Counted from the stretch's first letter, positions 28,223 through 37,564 are shown. The stretch is 64,000 nucleotides of DNA from Rhizobium sp. Root1212 (GCF_001424985.1 NZ_LMDA01000024.1:214904-278903), one strand, 5' to 3'. Notes: generated by a model from the letters alone, not told the origin. Translations and numbers: made by a program.

Positions 28223-28356
28223 GTGGAAAGCGTCCGTATCTTTCCGGTAGTGCGAACATCGGCTTTGTGTAGCGGAATCTCGTAAGGAGCGCTCCGTCCT
28301 ATGGCGGCCCGCGGAAAGCCTATGGTAAGGCTCGCGGACAATCGTCAGGTCCTTCC

Positions 28357-29559
28357 ATGATTCCCTCACCCCAGTCTCCCGTCCGCGAGGACGCGCCGGC
28401 CCATTTCGTGCCGCGTATCGCCTTGCTCTTCTGCGCGCCGCTGATCGTCAACGGCTTTGCCCTGCCGTTCTTTCCGGTCTGGCTGCAAACTCTTTCACTC
28501 AGCGATTTCGAGATCGGCATCATCCTTGCCGTGCCGATGTTCCTGCGTGTTTTTACGGCACCTCTGGCCGGCGCTTTGGCCGACAGGATCGGTGAGCGCT
28601 CTAAGGTGCTGATCTGGTCTGCAGTGCTGTCGCTGCTGACGGCGCTGGCTCTGTTTGTTTCGCATGCCTTCTGGTACGTGCTCGTCGTCTATGCGGTGCA
28701 GGGCGCGGTCTATTCGCCCTATGTGCCGATCGTCGAGGCGATCGCGCTGTCGGGCGTGCGGCGCTGGGGCTTCGATTATGCCCGCATGCGCGTCTGGGGA
28801 TCGATCGCCTTCATCGGCGCTACGATGATCGGGGGCGAGCTGATCGGCTGGTTCGGCGGCGGCATGGTGCTGCCGGCGATGGCGGCAGGTTTCGCGTTGA
28901 TGATCGTGACCACGCAGGCCGCACCCAAGGTCGGACGGCCGCGGCGACCCTCGACGCTGACGACGCTGACCGAGGCGCCGCCGAAAACCCTGCGCAGGCT
29001 GGACCTGCAATTGCTCCTGATCGGCGTGACGCTGATCAGCGGCAGTCATGCGATGCTTTATGCCTTCTCGGCGATCTACTGGCAGCGCATCGGCATGAGC
29101 GGCACGGAGATCGGGCTCTTGTGGAGCGCGGGCGTGGCGGCGGAGGTCGTGATGTTTGCCTGCGCCAAGCCGATCATCCGGCGCTTCAGCATCTGGACGA
29201 TGATCTTTTCCGGCTGCGGACTGGCGGTGGTGCGTTGGCTGCTCTTTCCGATGGATCTCGGTTTCGGCGGCTATTTCCTGCTGCAGTGTTTCCACGCCTT
29301 CACCTATGCGATCATGCATACGGGCATGCAGAACCGGCTGGTGGATCAGGTGCCGGAAGAACTGGAAGCCTCCGCGCAGGGGCTCTATTTCTTTTACAGC
29401 GGCATTTTCATTGCCATCTTCACCTTCGTCTCCGGCTATCTCTATGCCTGGTACGGGGTGAAGGGTTTCTACGGCATGTCGGCGGTCGCCTTTGTCGGCT
29501 GTTGCTCGGCCTTTGCGGCCTACTTGCTTCAGCCCCAGAGGCCGGCAGCCGGCGGATAG
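28357..29559 (+). CDS. MFS transporter, HcaT/phenylpropionate permease-like
   Basis: A 400-aa inner-membrane protein with about 12 helices. The first loop has FEIGIILAVPMFLRVFTAPLAG and ADRIGERSKVLIW, an MFS loop 2-3 signature, and YARMRVWGSIAFIGA after helix 4 is typical of the HcaT/YcaD-like branch (the R-x-W-G-S motif is shared with sugar permeases such as LacY). The substrate is unknown. The start at 28357 is accepted although the ribosome binding site is weak (AGGTCC). The 3' end overlaps the converging epimerase gene by 31 bp. Confidence 0.83.
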   Translation: MIPSPQSPVREDAPAHFVPRIALLFCAPLIVNGFALPFFPVWLQTLSLSDFEIGIILAVPMFLRVFTAPLAGALADRIGERSKVLIWSAVLSLLTALALFVSHAFWYVLVVYAVQGAVYSPYVPIVEAIALSGVRRWGFDYARMRVWGSIAFIGATMIGGELIGWFGGGMVLPAMAAGFALMIVTTQAAPKVGRPRRPSTLTTLTEAPPKTLRRLDLQLLLIGVTLISGSHAMLYAFSAIYWQRIGMSGTEIGLLWSAGVAAEVVMFACAKPIIRRFSIWTMIFSGCGLAVVRWLLFPMDLGFGGYFLLQCFHAFTYAIMHTGMQNRLVDQVPEELEASAQGLYFFYSGIFIAIFTFVSGYLYAWYGVKGFYGMSAVAFVGCCSAFAAYLLQPQRPAAGG

Positions 29560-30518
29560 ACCAGCGAGGCCTCGTAGCGCAAACCGTGGCTGCGGTCGTG
29601 GGCCAAGAGCAGCGGACCGTCGAGATCGACGAACTCCGCCCCTTGGGCCAGGAGGACGGCAGGCGCCATGCCGAGCGAGGTGCCGACCATGCAGCCGATC
29701 ATGATCTTCAGGTCCAGCGCCTGCGCCGCCTTCTTCATGCGCAATCCCTCGGTGAGGCCGCCGGTCTTGTCGAGCTTTATGTTGACGGCGTCGTAGCGAT
29801 CGACGAGGGCGGCGAGGTCTTCCGTCGCGTGCACGCTTTCATCGGCGCAGACCGGCACCGGGCGGGCGATGCCGGCAAGGGCCGCATCCTTCCCGGCGGG
29901 CAGCGGCTGCTCGATCAGCGCGACGCCGGCTTCGGCGCAGGCTTCGAAGTGCATGGCAAGCGTTTCGGGCGTCCAGCCCTCGTTGGCGTCGAGGATGATA
30001 TCGCTTGCGGGGGCGGCTGCGCGGACGGCGCGGATGCGGGCGCGATCGTCGTGGGTGCCGACCTTTACCTTCAACAGCGCCCGGTGCGACCAGATGGCGG
30101 CCTGGGCTGCCATCGCCTCCGGCTCTGCGAGGGAGAGGGTGTAGGCGGTGGTCAGCGGCTTCAGGGCCGGCAGCGCGATCCTCTCGGCCACGGTTACGCC
30201 GCTTTTCTTGGCCTCCAGGTCCCAGAGCGCGCAATCGACGGCGTTGCGGGCAGCGCCTGCTGGCATCAGCCGATTAAGTTCGATGCGGCCGATGCCGGCC
30301 TCCAGATCGGGGCGGACCTCCTCGATCTGCGCCGCCACGCTCTCCAGCGTCTCGCCGTAGCGGCCGTAGGGCACACACTCGCCGATGCCGCTTGCCCCGC
30401 CTTCCGTGATGCGGCAGGTGATGACGGAGGCTTCGGTCTTGCTGCCGCGGGAGATGGTGAAGGTTCCGGCGATCGGAAAATGCTCGACGGCGATTGAAAC
30501 TTTGCGGCTCACGGCCAT
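29529..30518 (-). CDS. Enolase-superfamily epimerase (L-Ala-D/L-Glu epimerase or N-acyl-glutamate racemase type)
   Basis: A 329-aa MLE-subgroup enzyme. Catalytic lysine motif LLKVKVG (about residue 150), metal ligands in DANEGWT, EQPL and CADES, and the second lysine in VNIKLDKTGG are intact. This pattern is used by dipeptide epimerases that recycle the murein peptide L-Ala-D-Glu. Related rhizobial proteins are also named N-acetyl-D-Glu racemase (DgcA); without the partner gene nearby the choice is open. The start at 30518 follows GAGGAG. A perfect 19-bp-arm hairpin lies immediately upstream of that site. Confidence 0.85.
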   Translation of the reverse strand: MAVSRKVSIAVEHFPIAGTFTISRGSKTEASVITCRITEGGASGIGECVPYGRYGETLESVAAQIEEVRPDLEAGIGRIELNRLMPAGAARNAVDCALWDLEAKKSGVTVAERIALPALKPLTTAYTLSLAEPEAMAAQAAIWSHRALLKVKVGTHDDRARIRAVRAAAPASDIILDANEGWTPETLAMHFEACAEAGVALIEQPLPAGKDAALAGIARPVPVCADESVHATEDLAALVDRYDAVNIKLDKTGGLTEGLRMKKAAQALDLKIMIGCMVGTSLGMAPAVLLAQGAEFVDLDGPLLLAHDRSHGLRYEASLVYPPAAGLWG

Positions 30519-30526
30519 CTCTCCTC

Positions 30527-30567
30527 CTAAAATTCATCCGGTTCAGATTGAACCGGATGAATTTTAG
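30527..30567. repeat. Perfect 19-bp-arm palindrome upstream of epimerase gene
   Basis: CTAAAATTCATCCGGTTCA (30527-30545) and its exact complement (30549-30567) are separated by only GAT. It starts 9 bp upstream of the epimerase start and next to its ribosome binding site. In RNA of either strand it would form a very stable hairpin. About 35 bp further on, GGAAAACCGGTTTCC (30593-30607) is another near-palindrome with a CCGG core. Function unknown: operator, terminator-like barrier or dispersed repeat. Confidence 0.75.
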
Positions 30568-30712
30568 TTTCTTCTGTTTTCGTTTGTCTTTCGGAAAACC
30601 GGTTTCCACTTTTCCTGACAAACTCCCTGTCCTGTCTTTGCCGCTCTTGCGGGCGGCATCAATCGGTGACAGATCGATACCGAGCGGCTATGAGTCGTTT
30701 ACGTTTTATCAA

Positions 30713-31897
30713 ATGCAGCCGGCGGCGGAAGACCGAACAGACGTGACGCAATCCAAACGGACGACAGAAGCCGAGGTGACGCTGGACGAGACGGCGGGCG
30801 GCGGGCCGCGGGTCTACCGCTTCAGCGGCGAATGGCGCAACGTCACCGCGCCCGATGCCGCGCAGAAGCTTGAGAAGCTGGCGAAGAACGGCGGCGCGGG
30901 CGGCGAGGTGAACCTCGACGGGGTGACGGCCATGGATACGGCCGGCGCCTGGCTGATCCGCCGTTTCATGGAAAAATCCGGCGCAGGTGAGGGCGGCCTG
31001 ACGCTATCGGGCGATGCCAAGCGTTATATCGAGCTGGTCGAGGCGATGCCGAAGGCGCTGCCGGACCCGACCGAGGAGCCGGACCCGAAGCCTTCGCTGG
31101 CCGAACGGGTGTTCGCGCCGGTCGGCAAGGTCATGGCCTCCATCTGGGACGATGTGATCGCCTCGCTCTTCATTCTCGGTTCGGCCGTGCGCGGCGCCCA
31201 GCTGAAGCTCGGCCGTCACAGCGGCCTTTCGCCGGCGGCGATCGTCAGCCAGATCGACCGCATGGGCGTCCAGGCCGTGCCGATCATCATGCTGATGTCG
31301 TTCCTGATCGGCGCGATCATCGCACAGCAGGGCGCGTTCCAGCTCCGTTATTTCGGGGCGGAGCTGTTTGTCGTCGATCTCGTCGGCATTCTGCAACTGC
31401 GCGAAATCGGTGTGCTCCTGACCGCCATCATGATTGCGGGACGTTCAGGCAGCGCGATTACCGCCGAGATCGGCTCGATGAAGATGCGCGAGGAGATCGA
31501 TGCGCTGAAGGTCATGGGGTTGAGCCCCATCGGCGTACTGGTCTTTCCGCGGCTGGTGGCGTTGACGATCGCGCTGCCGCTACTCACGATCATCGCCAAC
31601 TTCGCGGCGCTGGCGGGGGCGGCCCTCGTCGCCTGGGCCTATTCGGGCATTACGTTTGCCACCTTTCTTGCCCGCCTGCAGGAGGCGGTCGATTTTTCAT
31701 CGGTTCTCGCCGGCATGATCAAGGCGCCGTTCATGGCGCTGATCATCGGCGTCGTCGCAGCCGTTGAAGGCATGAAGGTCGGCGGCAGCGCCGAATCGCT
31801 CGGCGCGCACGTGACGCAATCTGTGGTGAAGGCGATTTTCGTGGTCATCCTGGTCGACGGCCTGTTTGCCATCTTCTATGCGTCGATCGATCTCTGA
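30713..31897 (+). CDS. mlaE: MlaE-type lipid ABC transporter permease with N-terminal STAS-like domain
   Basis: A 394-aa permease of the Mla-type pathway that moves phospholipids between the envelope membranes. Residues about 20-115 form a STAS/MlaB-like domain (VYRFSGEWRNVTAP ... VNLDGVTAMDTAGAWLIRRF). The remainder is the MlaE domain with about five helices and the conserved LREIGVLLTAIMIAGRSGSA and MREEIDALKVMGLSP segments. Fusion of MlaB to MlaE explains why no separate mlaB is present. The start ATG at 30713 has no obvious ribosome binding site; GTG at 30743 is an alternative. Its TGA overlaps the mlaF ATG by one base, so translation is coupled. Confidence 0.88.
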   Translation: MQPAAEDRTDVTQSKRTTEAEVTLDETAGGGPRVYRFSGEWRNVTAPDAAQKLEKLAKNGGAGGEVNLDGVTAMDTAGAWLIRRFMEKSGAGEGGLTLSGDAKRYIELVEAMPKALPDPTEEPDPKPSLAERVFAPVGKVMASIWDDVIASLFILGSAVRGAQLKLGRHSGLSPAAIVSQIDRMGVQAVPIIMLMSFLIGAIIAQQGAFQLRYFGAELFVVDLVGILQLREIGVLLTAIMIAGRSGSAITAEIGSMKMREEIDALKVMGLSPIGVLVFPRLVALTIALPLLTIIANFAALAGAALVAWAYSGITFATFLARLQEAVDFSSVLAGMIKAPFMALIIGVVAAVEGMKVGGSAESLGAHVTQSVVKAIFVVILVDGLFAIFYASIDL

Positions 31898-32742
31898 TGG
31901 CGGGGGAACACGACGATATGCAGGCGGAGACGATGGACGAGCGGCCGCATGCCGGGCCGAGCGGCGAGCGTGATGTCATCCTCTCCGTCAAGGGGCTGAC
32001 GGTCTCCTTCGGTTCCCATACGGTGCTCGATCATCTCGACCTCGATATCTATCGCGGCGAAATCCTCGGCTTCGTCGGTGCGTCCGGCGCGGGCAAGTCT
32101 GTGCTGATGCGCACGGTGCTGAGGCTCCTGCCGAAGCAATCCGGCACCATCACCATCCTCGGCTCGGAATACGACAAGGTGAGCGATGAGGAGCGCATGG
32201 TACTCGACACGCGCCTCGGTGTGCTCTTTCAGCACGGGGCGCTGTTTTCCGCGCTGACGGTGCGGGAAAACATCCAGGTGCCGATGCGCGAATATCTGAA
32301 CCTGTCGCAGGAGATGATGGACGAACTGGCGCGGCTGAAGATCGACATGGTCGGTCTCGCGCCGGAGGCGGCGGACAAATATCCGTCCGAACTTTCCGGC
32401 GGCATGATCAAGCGCGCGGCTTTGGCGCGGGCACTGGCGCTCGACCCCGATCTCGTTTTTCTCGACGAGCCTACGTCGGGCCTCGATCCGATCGGGGCTG
32501 CCGAGTTCGACAATCTGATCGCCAAACTGCGCGACACCCTGGGGCTGACCGTGTATATGGTGACTCACGACCTCGACAGCCTGTTCTCGGTTTGCGACCG
32601 CATCGCGGTTCTCGGACAGAAGAAGGTGCTGGTCGAGGGCACGATCGAGGACATGCTTGCCTGCGACGACGAATGGGTGAAATCCTATTTCCGCGGCAAG
32701 CGCGCGCGCTCCATCGTTCGCGAGAAAGACGGGCAACCTTAA
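31897..32742 (+). CDS. mlaF: MlaF-type lipid ABC transporter ATPase
   Basis: A 281-aa ABC ATPase that powers the MlaE permease. Walker A GASGAGKS (about residue 60), Q-loop FQHGALFSALTV, signature LSGGMIKRAALARA, Walker B LVFLDEPTSGLDPI and switch VTHDLDS are intact. The first 25 residues are acidic and likely disordered. The ATG at 31897 overlaps the mlaE stop (TGATG). It is followed after 59 bp by mlaD, in one operon. Confidence 0.92.
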   Translation: MAGEHDDMQAETMDERPHAGPSGERDVILSVKGLTVSFGSHTVLDHLDLDIYRGEILGFVGASGAGKSVLMRTVLRLLPKQSGTITILGSEYDKVSDEERMVLDTRLGVLFQHGALFSALTVRENIQVPMREYLNLSQEMMDELARLKIDMVGLAPEAADKYPSELSGGMIKRAALARALALDPDLVFLDEPTSGLDPIGAAEFDNLIAKLRDTLGLTVYMVTHDLDSLFSVCDRIAVLGQKKVLVEGTIEDMLACDDEWVKSYFRGKRARSIVREKDGQP

Positions 32743-32801
32743 GTCGCCACGGCGGCAACATCGATTTGAGACTGCGGAAGGCCACGAGGTAAGCGTCGGG
32801 A

Positions 32802-34172
32802 ATGGAAACCAAAGCCAACTACACCATTGTCGGGTTTTTCACCGTCATGGTCATCGTCGCCGCTTTCGGCTTCGTCTACTGGATGTCGCAATATGGGCGC
32901 AGTGGCGAAATGGTCGAGCTGGTCATCAGCATCCCCGGTTCCGCCAACGGCCTTTCCGTCGGCTCGCCGGTGCGCTTCAACGGCATTCCCGTCGGCTCGG
33001 TGAGAAACCTCGCAATCAACTCGAACGATCCTCGTTATTCCGTTGCCGTGACACAGGTTTCGGCTGAAGCGCCCGTGCTGAAATCCACCAAGGCGACGCT
33101 GGAAATCCAGGGCCTGACGGGGGCCGCCTACATCGAACTCAGCGGCGGCAACAAGGGTGACGAGAATATCCTGCAGACCGCGCTGAACAAGGGCGGAAGC
33201 GCCCACATGGTCGCCGACCAGTCGAGCGTGACGAGCCTGCTCGCCACCGCCGACAAGATTCTCGACCGCGCGAACAATGCCATCGGCGATATCGAGGGTT
33301 TCGTAAAGGACGTGCGCGGGCCGCTCACCAACACCATCGCCAACGCCGACAAGTTTTCGAAATCGCTGGCGGACAATGCCGACGGCATCAACAACTTCCT
33401 GAAGAGCGTCAGCTCGCTGTCGTCGTCGCTGACGGCGGCCTCCAAGCGGCTTGATTCGACGTTGGCTGCCGCCGAACAGGTGGTGAAGTCGGTCGATCCC
33501 CAGAAGATCGACCATATCGTCGGCAATGTTTCCAAGATGTCGGACGATCTGGCCGCTGCTTCGGGGCAGGTGTCGGATACGCTCGCTTCCGTGCGCAGCA
33601 CGGTCACGACCTACCAGCGCTTCGGCGAGAACGCCAACACCACGCTCGGCAAGGTCGATAACCTCATCGCTTCGGTCGATCCGCAGAAGATCGGCACCAT
33701 CGTCAACGATATTTCGGCGGCAAGCGCGGATGCGCGCAAGACCGCCGCCTCGATATCCGGTTTCGCCGATACGATCACCGCGCGCCAGAAGGATATCGAC
33801 CAGACGATCACCGATGCCCGCGAGATCGCCAACAAGCTGAATGCAGCTTCCAGCCGTGTCGATGGCATCCTCGTCAAGCTCGACGGCTTCCTCGGCGATG
33901 CGGATGCGCCCTCTCTTTCGGCCGATGCCCGCGCGACGCTTGCCTCCTTCCGAAAGGTTGCCGACAATCTCAATGCCCAGATCGGGCCGATCGGCGACAA
34001 CCTCAAGCGATTCTCCGGTTCGGGCCTGCGCGATATCGAGGCGTTGGTCGGCGAGACCCGACGCACGGTGCAGACGCTCGACAACACCATCCAGACCTTC
34101 GACAAGGACCCGCAGCGGCTGATCTTCGGCGGCGAGACCGTGAAGCAGTATAACGGGCGCAACCGGCACTAA
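32802..34172 (+). CDS. mlaD: MlaD-type MCE domain protein
   Basis: A 456-aa protein anchored by one N-terminal helix (IVGFFTVMVIVAAFGFVYWM) with a single periplasmic MCE domain at about residues 38-120 (GLSVGSPVRFNGIPVGSVRNL ... LEIQGLTGAAYIEL). The long C-terminal part (about 130-440) is almost entirely helical with heptad-like repeats (SLSSSLTAASKRLDSTLAAA, two VKSVDPQKI/IASVDPQKI segments), predicted to make a coiled-coil tunnel or needle, longer than E. coli MlaD. It binds lipid within the envelope and is part of the mlaE-mlaF-mlaD-lipoprotein operon. Confidence 0.9.
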   Translation: METKANYTIVGFFTVMVIVAAFGFVYWMSQYGRSGEMVELVISIPGSANGLSVGSPVRFNGIPVGSVRNLAINSNDPRYSVAVTQVSAEAPVLKSTKATLEIQGLTGAAYIELSGGNKGDENILQTALNKGGSAHMVADQSSVTSLLATADKILDRANNAIGDIEGFVKDVRGPLTNTIANADKFSKSLADNADGINNFLKSVSSLSSSLTAASKRLDSTLAAAEQVVKSVDPQKIDHIVGNVSKMSDDLAAASGQVSDTLASVRSTVTTYQRFGENANTTLGKVDNLIASVDPQKIGTIVNDISAASADARKTAASISGFADTITARQKDIDQTITDAREIANKLNAASSRVDGILVKLDGFLGDADAPSLSADARATLASFRKVADNLNAQIGPIGDNLKRFSGSGLRDIEALVGETRRTVQTLDNTIQTFDKDPQRLIFGGETVKQYNGRNRH

Positions 34173-34320
34173 CGGGCGGGTTTCAGGCCGCTGAAATAGT
34201 GACATGCCTGCAAGTCCCGGCGGCAAAACAGCTTTGTCGACGACCGCGCATGCGTTTTGCGCTTGTCACGGCAGATCGAGCCTCTAAGTTGCCAGTGATT
34301 GGCGAAGGATTCGGTCTGGC

Positions 34321-34935
34321 ATGGCGTTTTCGGGTAAGTGGGGCGGCCGCAAGGCGGGATGGGCGGCGAAGGCCGCCGTCGGTATTGTTGCCGTCATACT
34401 TGCGGGCTGCGCCGGCAAGGCGAACAACGACACCTATGGCCTTTCGGCGGCGCCGACCGTCGAAGGACCTGCCTCGACCAACCGCCAGATTCTCGTCCCA
34501 GAACCAACGGCGCTGAAGGCGCTCGACAGCGATCAGGTGGTGGTGCGGCTTTCCGGCTCGGAAATCCAGTATCTCGCCAAATCGCAATGGAGCGACCGCC
34601 TGCCGAAGATGGTGCAGGCCAAGCTGGTCCAGACTTTCGAGAACACGGGCAAGGTCGGCGGCGTCGGCAAGCCGGGCGAGGGGCTGGCGATCGACTATCA
34701 GGTCATCACCGATATCCGCTCCTTCGAGATTTCGACCGAAGGCACGGATACGGGTGTGGTCGAAATCTTCGCCAAGATCGTCAACGATCGCTCCGGCGAA
34801 GTCGTCACGCAGAAGGTGTTCCGCGCCACGGTACCGGCGCGGGGCAGCGGCAATCCCGCCTTTATCGATGCCCTGAATGCGGCATTTGCCCAGGTCTCGG
34901 CCGATATCGTCAGCTGGACTCTGAAGTCGATCTGA
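34321..34935 (+). CDS. ABC-type transport auxiliary lipoprotein (PqiC/YmbA-like)
   Basis: A 204-aa outer-membrane-type lipoprotein: signal sequence with lipobox ILAGC (Cys near residue 30) and an auxiliary lipoprotein domain (TYGLSAAP, WSDRLPKMVQAKLVQTFEN, LAIDYQVITDIRSFEI). Proteins of this family partner MCE transporters, probably docking them to the outer membrane. It is the fourth gene of the Mla-type cluster, 148 bp after mlaD. The 3' end overlaps the converging BON gene by 26 bp. Confidence 0.88.
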   Translation: MAFSGKWGGRKAGWAAKAAVGIVAVILAGCAGKANNDTYGLSAAPTVEGPASTNRQILVPEPTALKALDSDQVVVRLSGSEIQYLAKSQWSDRLPKMVQAKLVQTFENTGKVGGVGKPGEGLAIDYQVITDIRSFEISTEGTDTGVVEIFAKIVNDRSGEVVTQKVFRATVPARGSGNPAFIDALNAAFAQVSADIVSWTLKSI

Positions 34936-35200
34936 ACTCGCTCGAGACGATCCGGTTGATGACCTCATCGACACCGGGCACACTTTCGGCTGCTTCCTGA
35001 GCCCGATCGACCTCTTCCGGCGTCTGCACCATACCCGACAGCAAAATCACATTGCCCTTGGCGACGACGGTGATGTCGCTGGCATCGAGCCCGCCCACCG
35101 AAGCCAGGAAATTGGCCACATGGGTTTCCAGATCGTCGTGTTGCGGCGGAAAATCCTCTTCTACCTCGTGGCCGTAAAACATTCTTTCCTTGAAGACCAT
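34910..35200 (-). CDS. BON domain protein
   Basis: A 96-aa soluble protein with one BON domain: VANFLASVGGLDASDITVVAKGNVILLSGMVQTPEEVDRA, then AAESVPGVDEVINRI. BON domains bind phospholipid or act in envelope stability. No signal peptide is seen with the start chosen at 35200 (MVFKERMFYG), which has GGAG 8 nt upstream; a longer reading to 35269 adds an unlikely leader. It converges on the lipoprotein gene, with a 26-bp overlap. Confidence 0.8.
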   Translation of the reverse strand: MVFKERMFYGHEVEEDFPPQHDDLETHVANFLASVGGLDASDITVVAKGNVILLSGMVQTPEEVDRAQEAAESVPGVDEVINRIVSSEFRSTSESS

Positions 35201-35354
35201 GTCCGTTTCTCCCTGCAGGTTGCTGAGGCTCAAACGCGCGATTTCAACTTTTGTTCGATCCTGTTCCATCTGAAACAGCGGAAAAACAAGGGGTATGGGA
35301 TCGTAAGGCCACTGGATGAGAGGAGATCATCCACAACCCCAAGAGGAGAACGTT

Positions 35355-35615
35355 ATGCGCAAGTTCATCATGTCCGCCGCTGTCGCAGCCATCGCAGCCG
35401 TCTCGTTCGCAGCTCCGTCGCAAGCCGGCGGCTTCAGCATCGGCTTCGGCGGTTACGGTCACCATCACCACGGCGGCAATTTGGAAATCGGCTTTTATGA
35501 CAACGGTTATTACGGCGGCCCCTACTATTACGAGCCCACCTGCTTCATCAAGAAGATCAAGAAATACGACAAATGGGGCAACCTGAAGATCAGGAAGATC
35601 AAGGTCTGCGAATAA
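35355..35615 (+). CDS. Small secreted Gly/Tyr/His-rich protein
   Basis: An 86-aa protein with a signal peptide (MRKFIMSAAVAAIAAVSFA, cleavage after SQA) and a mature part rich in Gly, His and Tyr (FGGYGHHHHGG, YYGGPYYYEP), ending in two cysteines within a lysine-rich stretch (CFIKKIKKYDKWGNLKIRKI). Function unknown; metal binding by the His cluster or envelope association is possible. The start at 35355 follows GAGGAG. A terminator follows. Confidence 0.75.
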   Translation: MRKFIMSAAVAAIAAVSFAAPSQAGGFSIGFGGYGHHHHGGNLEIGFYDNGYYGGPYYYEPTCFIKKIKKYDKWGNLKIRKIKVCE

Positions 35616-35635
35616 GCGGCCCTCTTGTCGGTATC

Positions 35636-35669
35636 AAAAAACCCGACTGCATGGCGGCCGGGTTTGTTT
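35636..35669 (+). terminator. Terminator after the small secreted protein gene
   Basis: AAACCCG (35639-35645) pairs with CGGGTTT (35659-35665), with an A-run before and a broken T-run (TTTGTTT) after. It lies 24 bp after the stop. Confidence 0.7.
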
Positions 35670-35697
35670 GTTGACAGAGCCTGCCAACGCCCTCTGT

Positions 35698-35783
35698 GTC
35701 ATCCTCGGCCTTGAGCTAAGCATCCATGGGCCTCTCGTCGAATGGAGAGGCTGATGGATGCTCGGCTCAAGGCCGAGGATGAC
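35698..35783. repeat. RIME-like intergenic repeat, long single hairpin variant
   Basis: A perfect 19-bp inverted repeat, GTCATCCTCGGCCTTGAGC at 35698-35716 with its complement at 35765-35783, encloses smaller inverted pairs (GCATCCAT/ATGGATGC and GCCTCTC/GGAGAGGC). The arms share CCTCGGC/GCCGAGG ATGAC with the copy at 3671-3763. It lies just downstream of hemF. Confidence 0.72.
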
Positions 35784-35807
35784 GGAGAAGAGGACGTTGC
35801 TGCGTGT

Positions 35808-36719
35808 TTATGGCCAGCACACCAGAGGCGGCAGCGAGGACAGGATCGACTCGACATTGCCGCCTGTCTTCAGGCCGAAGATCGTGCCGCGGTCGTAGAG
35901 CAGGTTGAACTCGACATAGCGGCCGCGGCGCACGAGCTGTTCGTCGCGGTCGGCCTCGGTCCAGGGCGTGTTGAAATTGGTGCGCACCAGCTTTGGATAG
36001 ATCAGGTTGAAGGCCTTGCCGACATCCTGGACGAAGGCGAAATCCGCATCCCAGCCACCTTTCTCCTCATCCGAATGCAGCCAGTCGAAAAAGATGCCGC
36101 CGATGCCGCGGGCCTCATTGCGGTGCTTCAGGAAGAAGTACTCGTCGCACCAATCCTTGTAGCGGGGATAATCCGCCACTGCATGGCGGCGGCAGGTGAT
36201 CTCCATGCCGCGGTGGAAAAGCAGGGTATCGGGATCGGTCTGGGTGCGGCGACGGTCGAGCACCGGCGTCAAGTCGGCGCCGCCGCCGAACCAGTTGCTG
36301 GTCGTGACGACCATGCGGGTGTTCATGTGCACCGCCGGCACATTGGGATTGACCGGATGGGCGATCAGCGAAATGCCGGACGCCCAGAAGGTCGGGTCTT
36401 CGCTGGCGCCGGGGATCTGCTGGCGGAATTCCGGCGAGAACTCGCCGTGGACTGTCGAGGTGTGGACGCCGACCTTCTCGAAGACACGGCCTTCCATCAT
36501 CGACATGCGGCCGCCGCCGCCTTCGCCGCCCTCGCGCAGCCAGTCCTTTGCCGTAAAGCGGCCCGGAGCACGATCGGAAAGCGGGCCGGTCAGCTCGTCC
36601 TCGATTGCCTCGAAGCCGGCGCAGATCGCATCGCGCAGGGTTTCGAACCAGGCGCGGGCACGCTGCTTCTTGTCTTCGATATCGGCGGGCAGGCCCTTCG
36701 GCAGGTCCGGTCTTTCCAT
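35808..36719 (-). CDS. hemF: Oxygen-dependent coproporphyrinogen III oxidase
   Basis: Decarboxylates coproporphyrinogen III to protoporphyrinogen IX with O2 in haem synthesis. The 303-aa enzyme has conserved blocks [40 protein letters not shown] and GGIFFDW. The start at 36719 (MERPDLPKG) is chosen because GAGG lies 9 nt upstream; the ATG at 36728 has GAGG directly against it, and the longer reading to 36920 overlaps the promoter of the divergent gene. It would be the aerobic haem enzyme; an oxygen-independent HemN is not in this window. Confidence 0.94.
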   Translation of the reverse strand: MERPDLPKGLPADIEDKKQRARAWFETLRDAICAGFEAIEDELTGPLSDRAPGRFTAKDWLREGGEGGGGRMSMMEGRVFEKVGVHTSTVHGEFSPEFRQQIPGASEDPTFWASGISLIAHPVNPNVPAVHMNTRMVVTTSNWFGGGADLTPVLDRRRTQTDPDTLLFHRGMEITCRRHAVADYPRYKDWCDEYFFLKHRNEARGIGGIFFDWLHSDEEKGGWDADFAFVQDVGKAFNLIYPKLVRTNFNTPWTEADRDEQLVRRGRYVEFNLLYDRGTIFGLKTGGNVESILSSLPPLVCWP

Positions 36720-36860
36720 GAATGTCATCCTCGTGGCGGCATCGTCGCACGCTTCCTGCTTCTGCGTGGCCGGCAGCGGGATCGCTGGAATTACGGACTC
36801 GCAAAAGCGCAACGGCGTGCTTATCTTTTCAAGCGTGCACACATAGCGAAAGATGGGCGT

Positions 36861-37121
36861 ATGGCAAGACGACCTGCAGCACCTCCGCTTGACGGCCTCC
36901 GGCGGCAAATTGCCCGCCACCGGCAGGACAATGGCCGCAAGGACAGCGGCAATTTCGTGCGCGAAACCTTCCGACTAGATCGTGAACAGGCCCGCGAGAA
37001 GGCGCGCGAATGGTTCGATACCTGGCCGAAGGCCGCCTACTGGACCGAAGTGGAAAGCTGGCGCGCGCTCGACGGCAACGAGATCGAATTCACCATGCGC
37101 CGCCTGCCGAGCGCCGACTAA
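36861..37121 (+). CDS. Small conserved hypothetical protein
   Basis: An 86-aa basic, soluble protein ([17 protein letters not shown] ... [20 protein letters not shown] ... [19 protein letters not shown]). No known domain recognised. The central helix is rich in Arg/Glu. Codon use matches the neighbours and an AGATGGGCG stretch precedes the start. It is divergent from hemF and its stop overlaps the soxR stop by 4 bp. Seems real but of unknown function. Confidence 0.6.
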   Translation: MARRPAAPPLDGLRRQIARHRQDNGRKDSGNFVRETFRLDREQAREKAREWFDTWPKAAYWTEVESWRALDGNEIEFTMRRLPSAD

Positions 37122-37564
37122 TCATCCTCGATCAGATGCGCGCCCGGACCCTTGGACGAAAGCTCGTCATGCGGGTTGCGCAGCGGACAGTCGTGCATCG
37201 AAAGACAGCCGCAGCCGATGCATGACGTCAGCTGGTCGCGCAGCGCCGTCAGTTTCTCGATCCGTTGCGTCAGGTCGGTATGCCAGCGTTCCGACAGCCG
37301 CTGCCAGTCGGAGGCGAGCAATTGCCGGTCGTCGGGCAGGGTGGAAAGCGCCTCCTCGATTTCGGCGAGCGGTATCCCGGTCTTCTGGGCAATGCGGATC
37401 ACGGCGATGCGGCGCAGCACGCTGCGCGGATAGCGGCGCTGGTTGCCGGCGGTGCGGCTGCTGCCGATCAATCCTTTGGCTTCATAGAAATGCAGCGTCG
37501 AAACGGCGACACCGCTTCGGGCGGCGACTTCGCCGACGCTCAGGCCCATTCCGGATATTTTCAT
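37118..37564 (-). CDS. soxR: Redox-sensitive MerR-family regulator SoxR
   Basis: Senses redox-cycling compounds through a [2Fe-2S] cluster and activates a divergent promoter. The 148-aa protein has the MerR HTH ([20 protein letters not shown] ... [14 protein letters not shown]) and, near the end, Cys115, Cys118, Cys120 and Cys126 in the CX2CXCX5C arrangement of SoxR. The start at 37564 has GAGGT 6 nt upstream, and that site is part of the SoxR box, so repression and translation start are tightly linked. The nearest target is the FMN reductase at 37639. Confidence 0.93.
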   Translation of the reverse strand: MKISGMGLSVGEVAARSGVAVSTLHFYEAKGLIGSSRTAGNQRRYPRSVLRRIAVIRIAQKTGIPLAEIEEALSTLPDDRQLLASDWQRLSERWHTDLTQRIEKLTALRDQLTSCIGCGCLSMHDCPLRNPHDELSSKGPGAHLIEDD

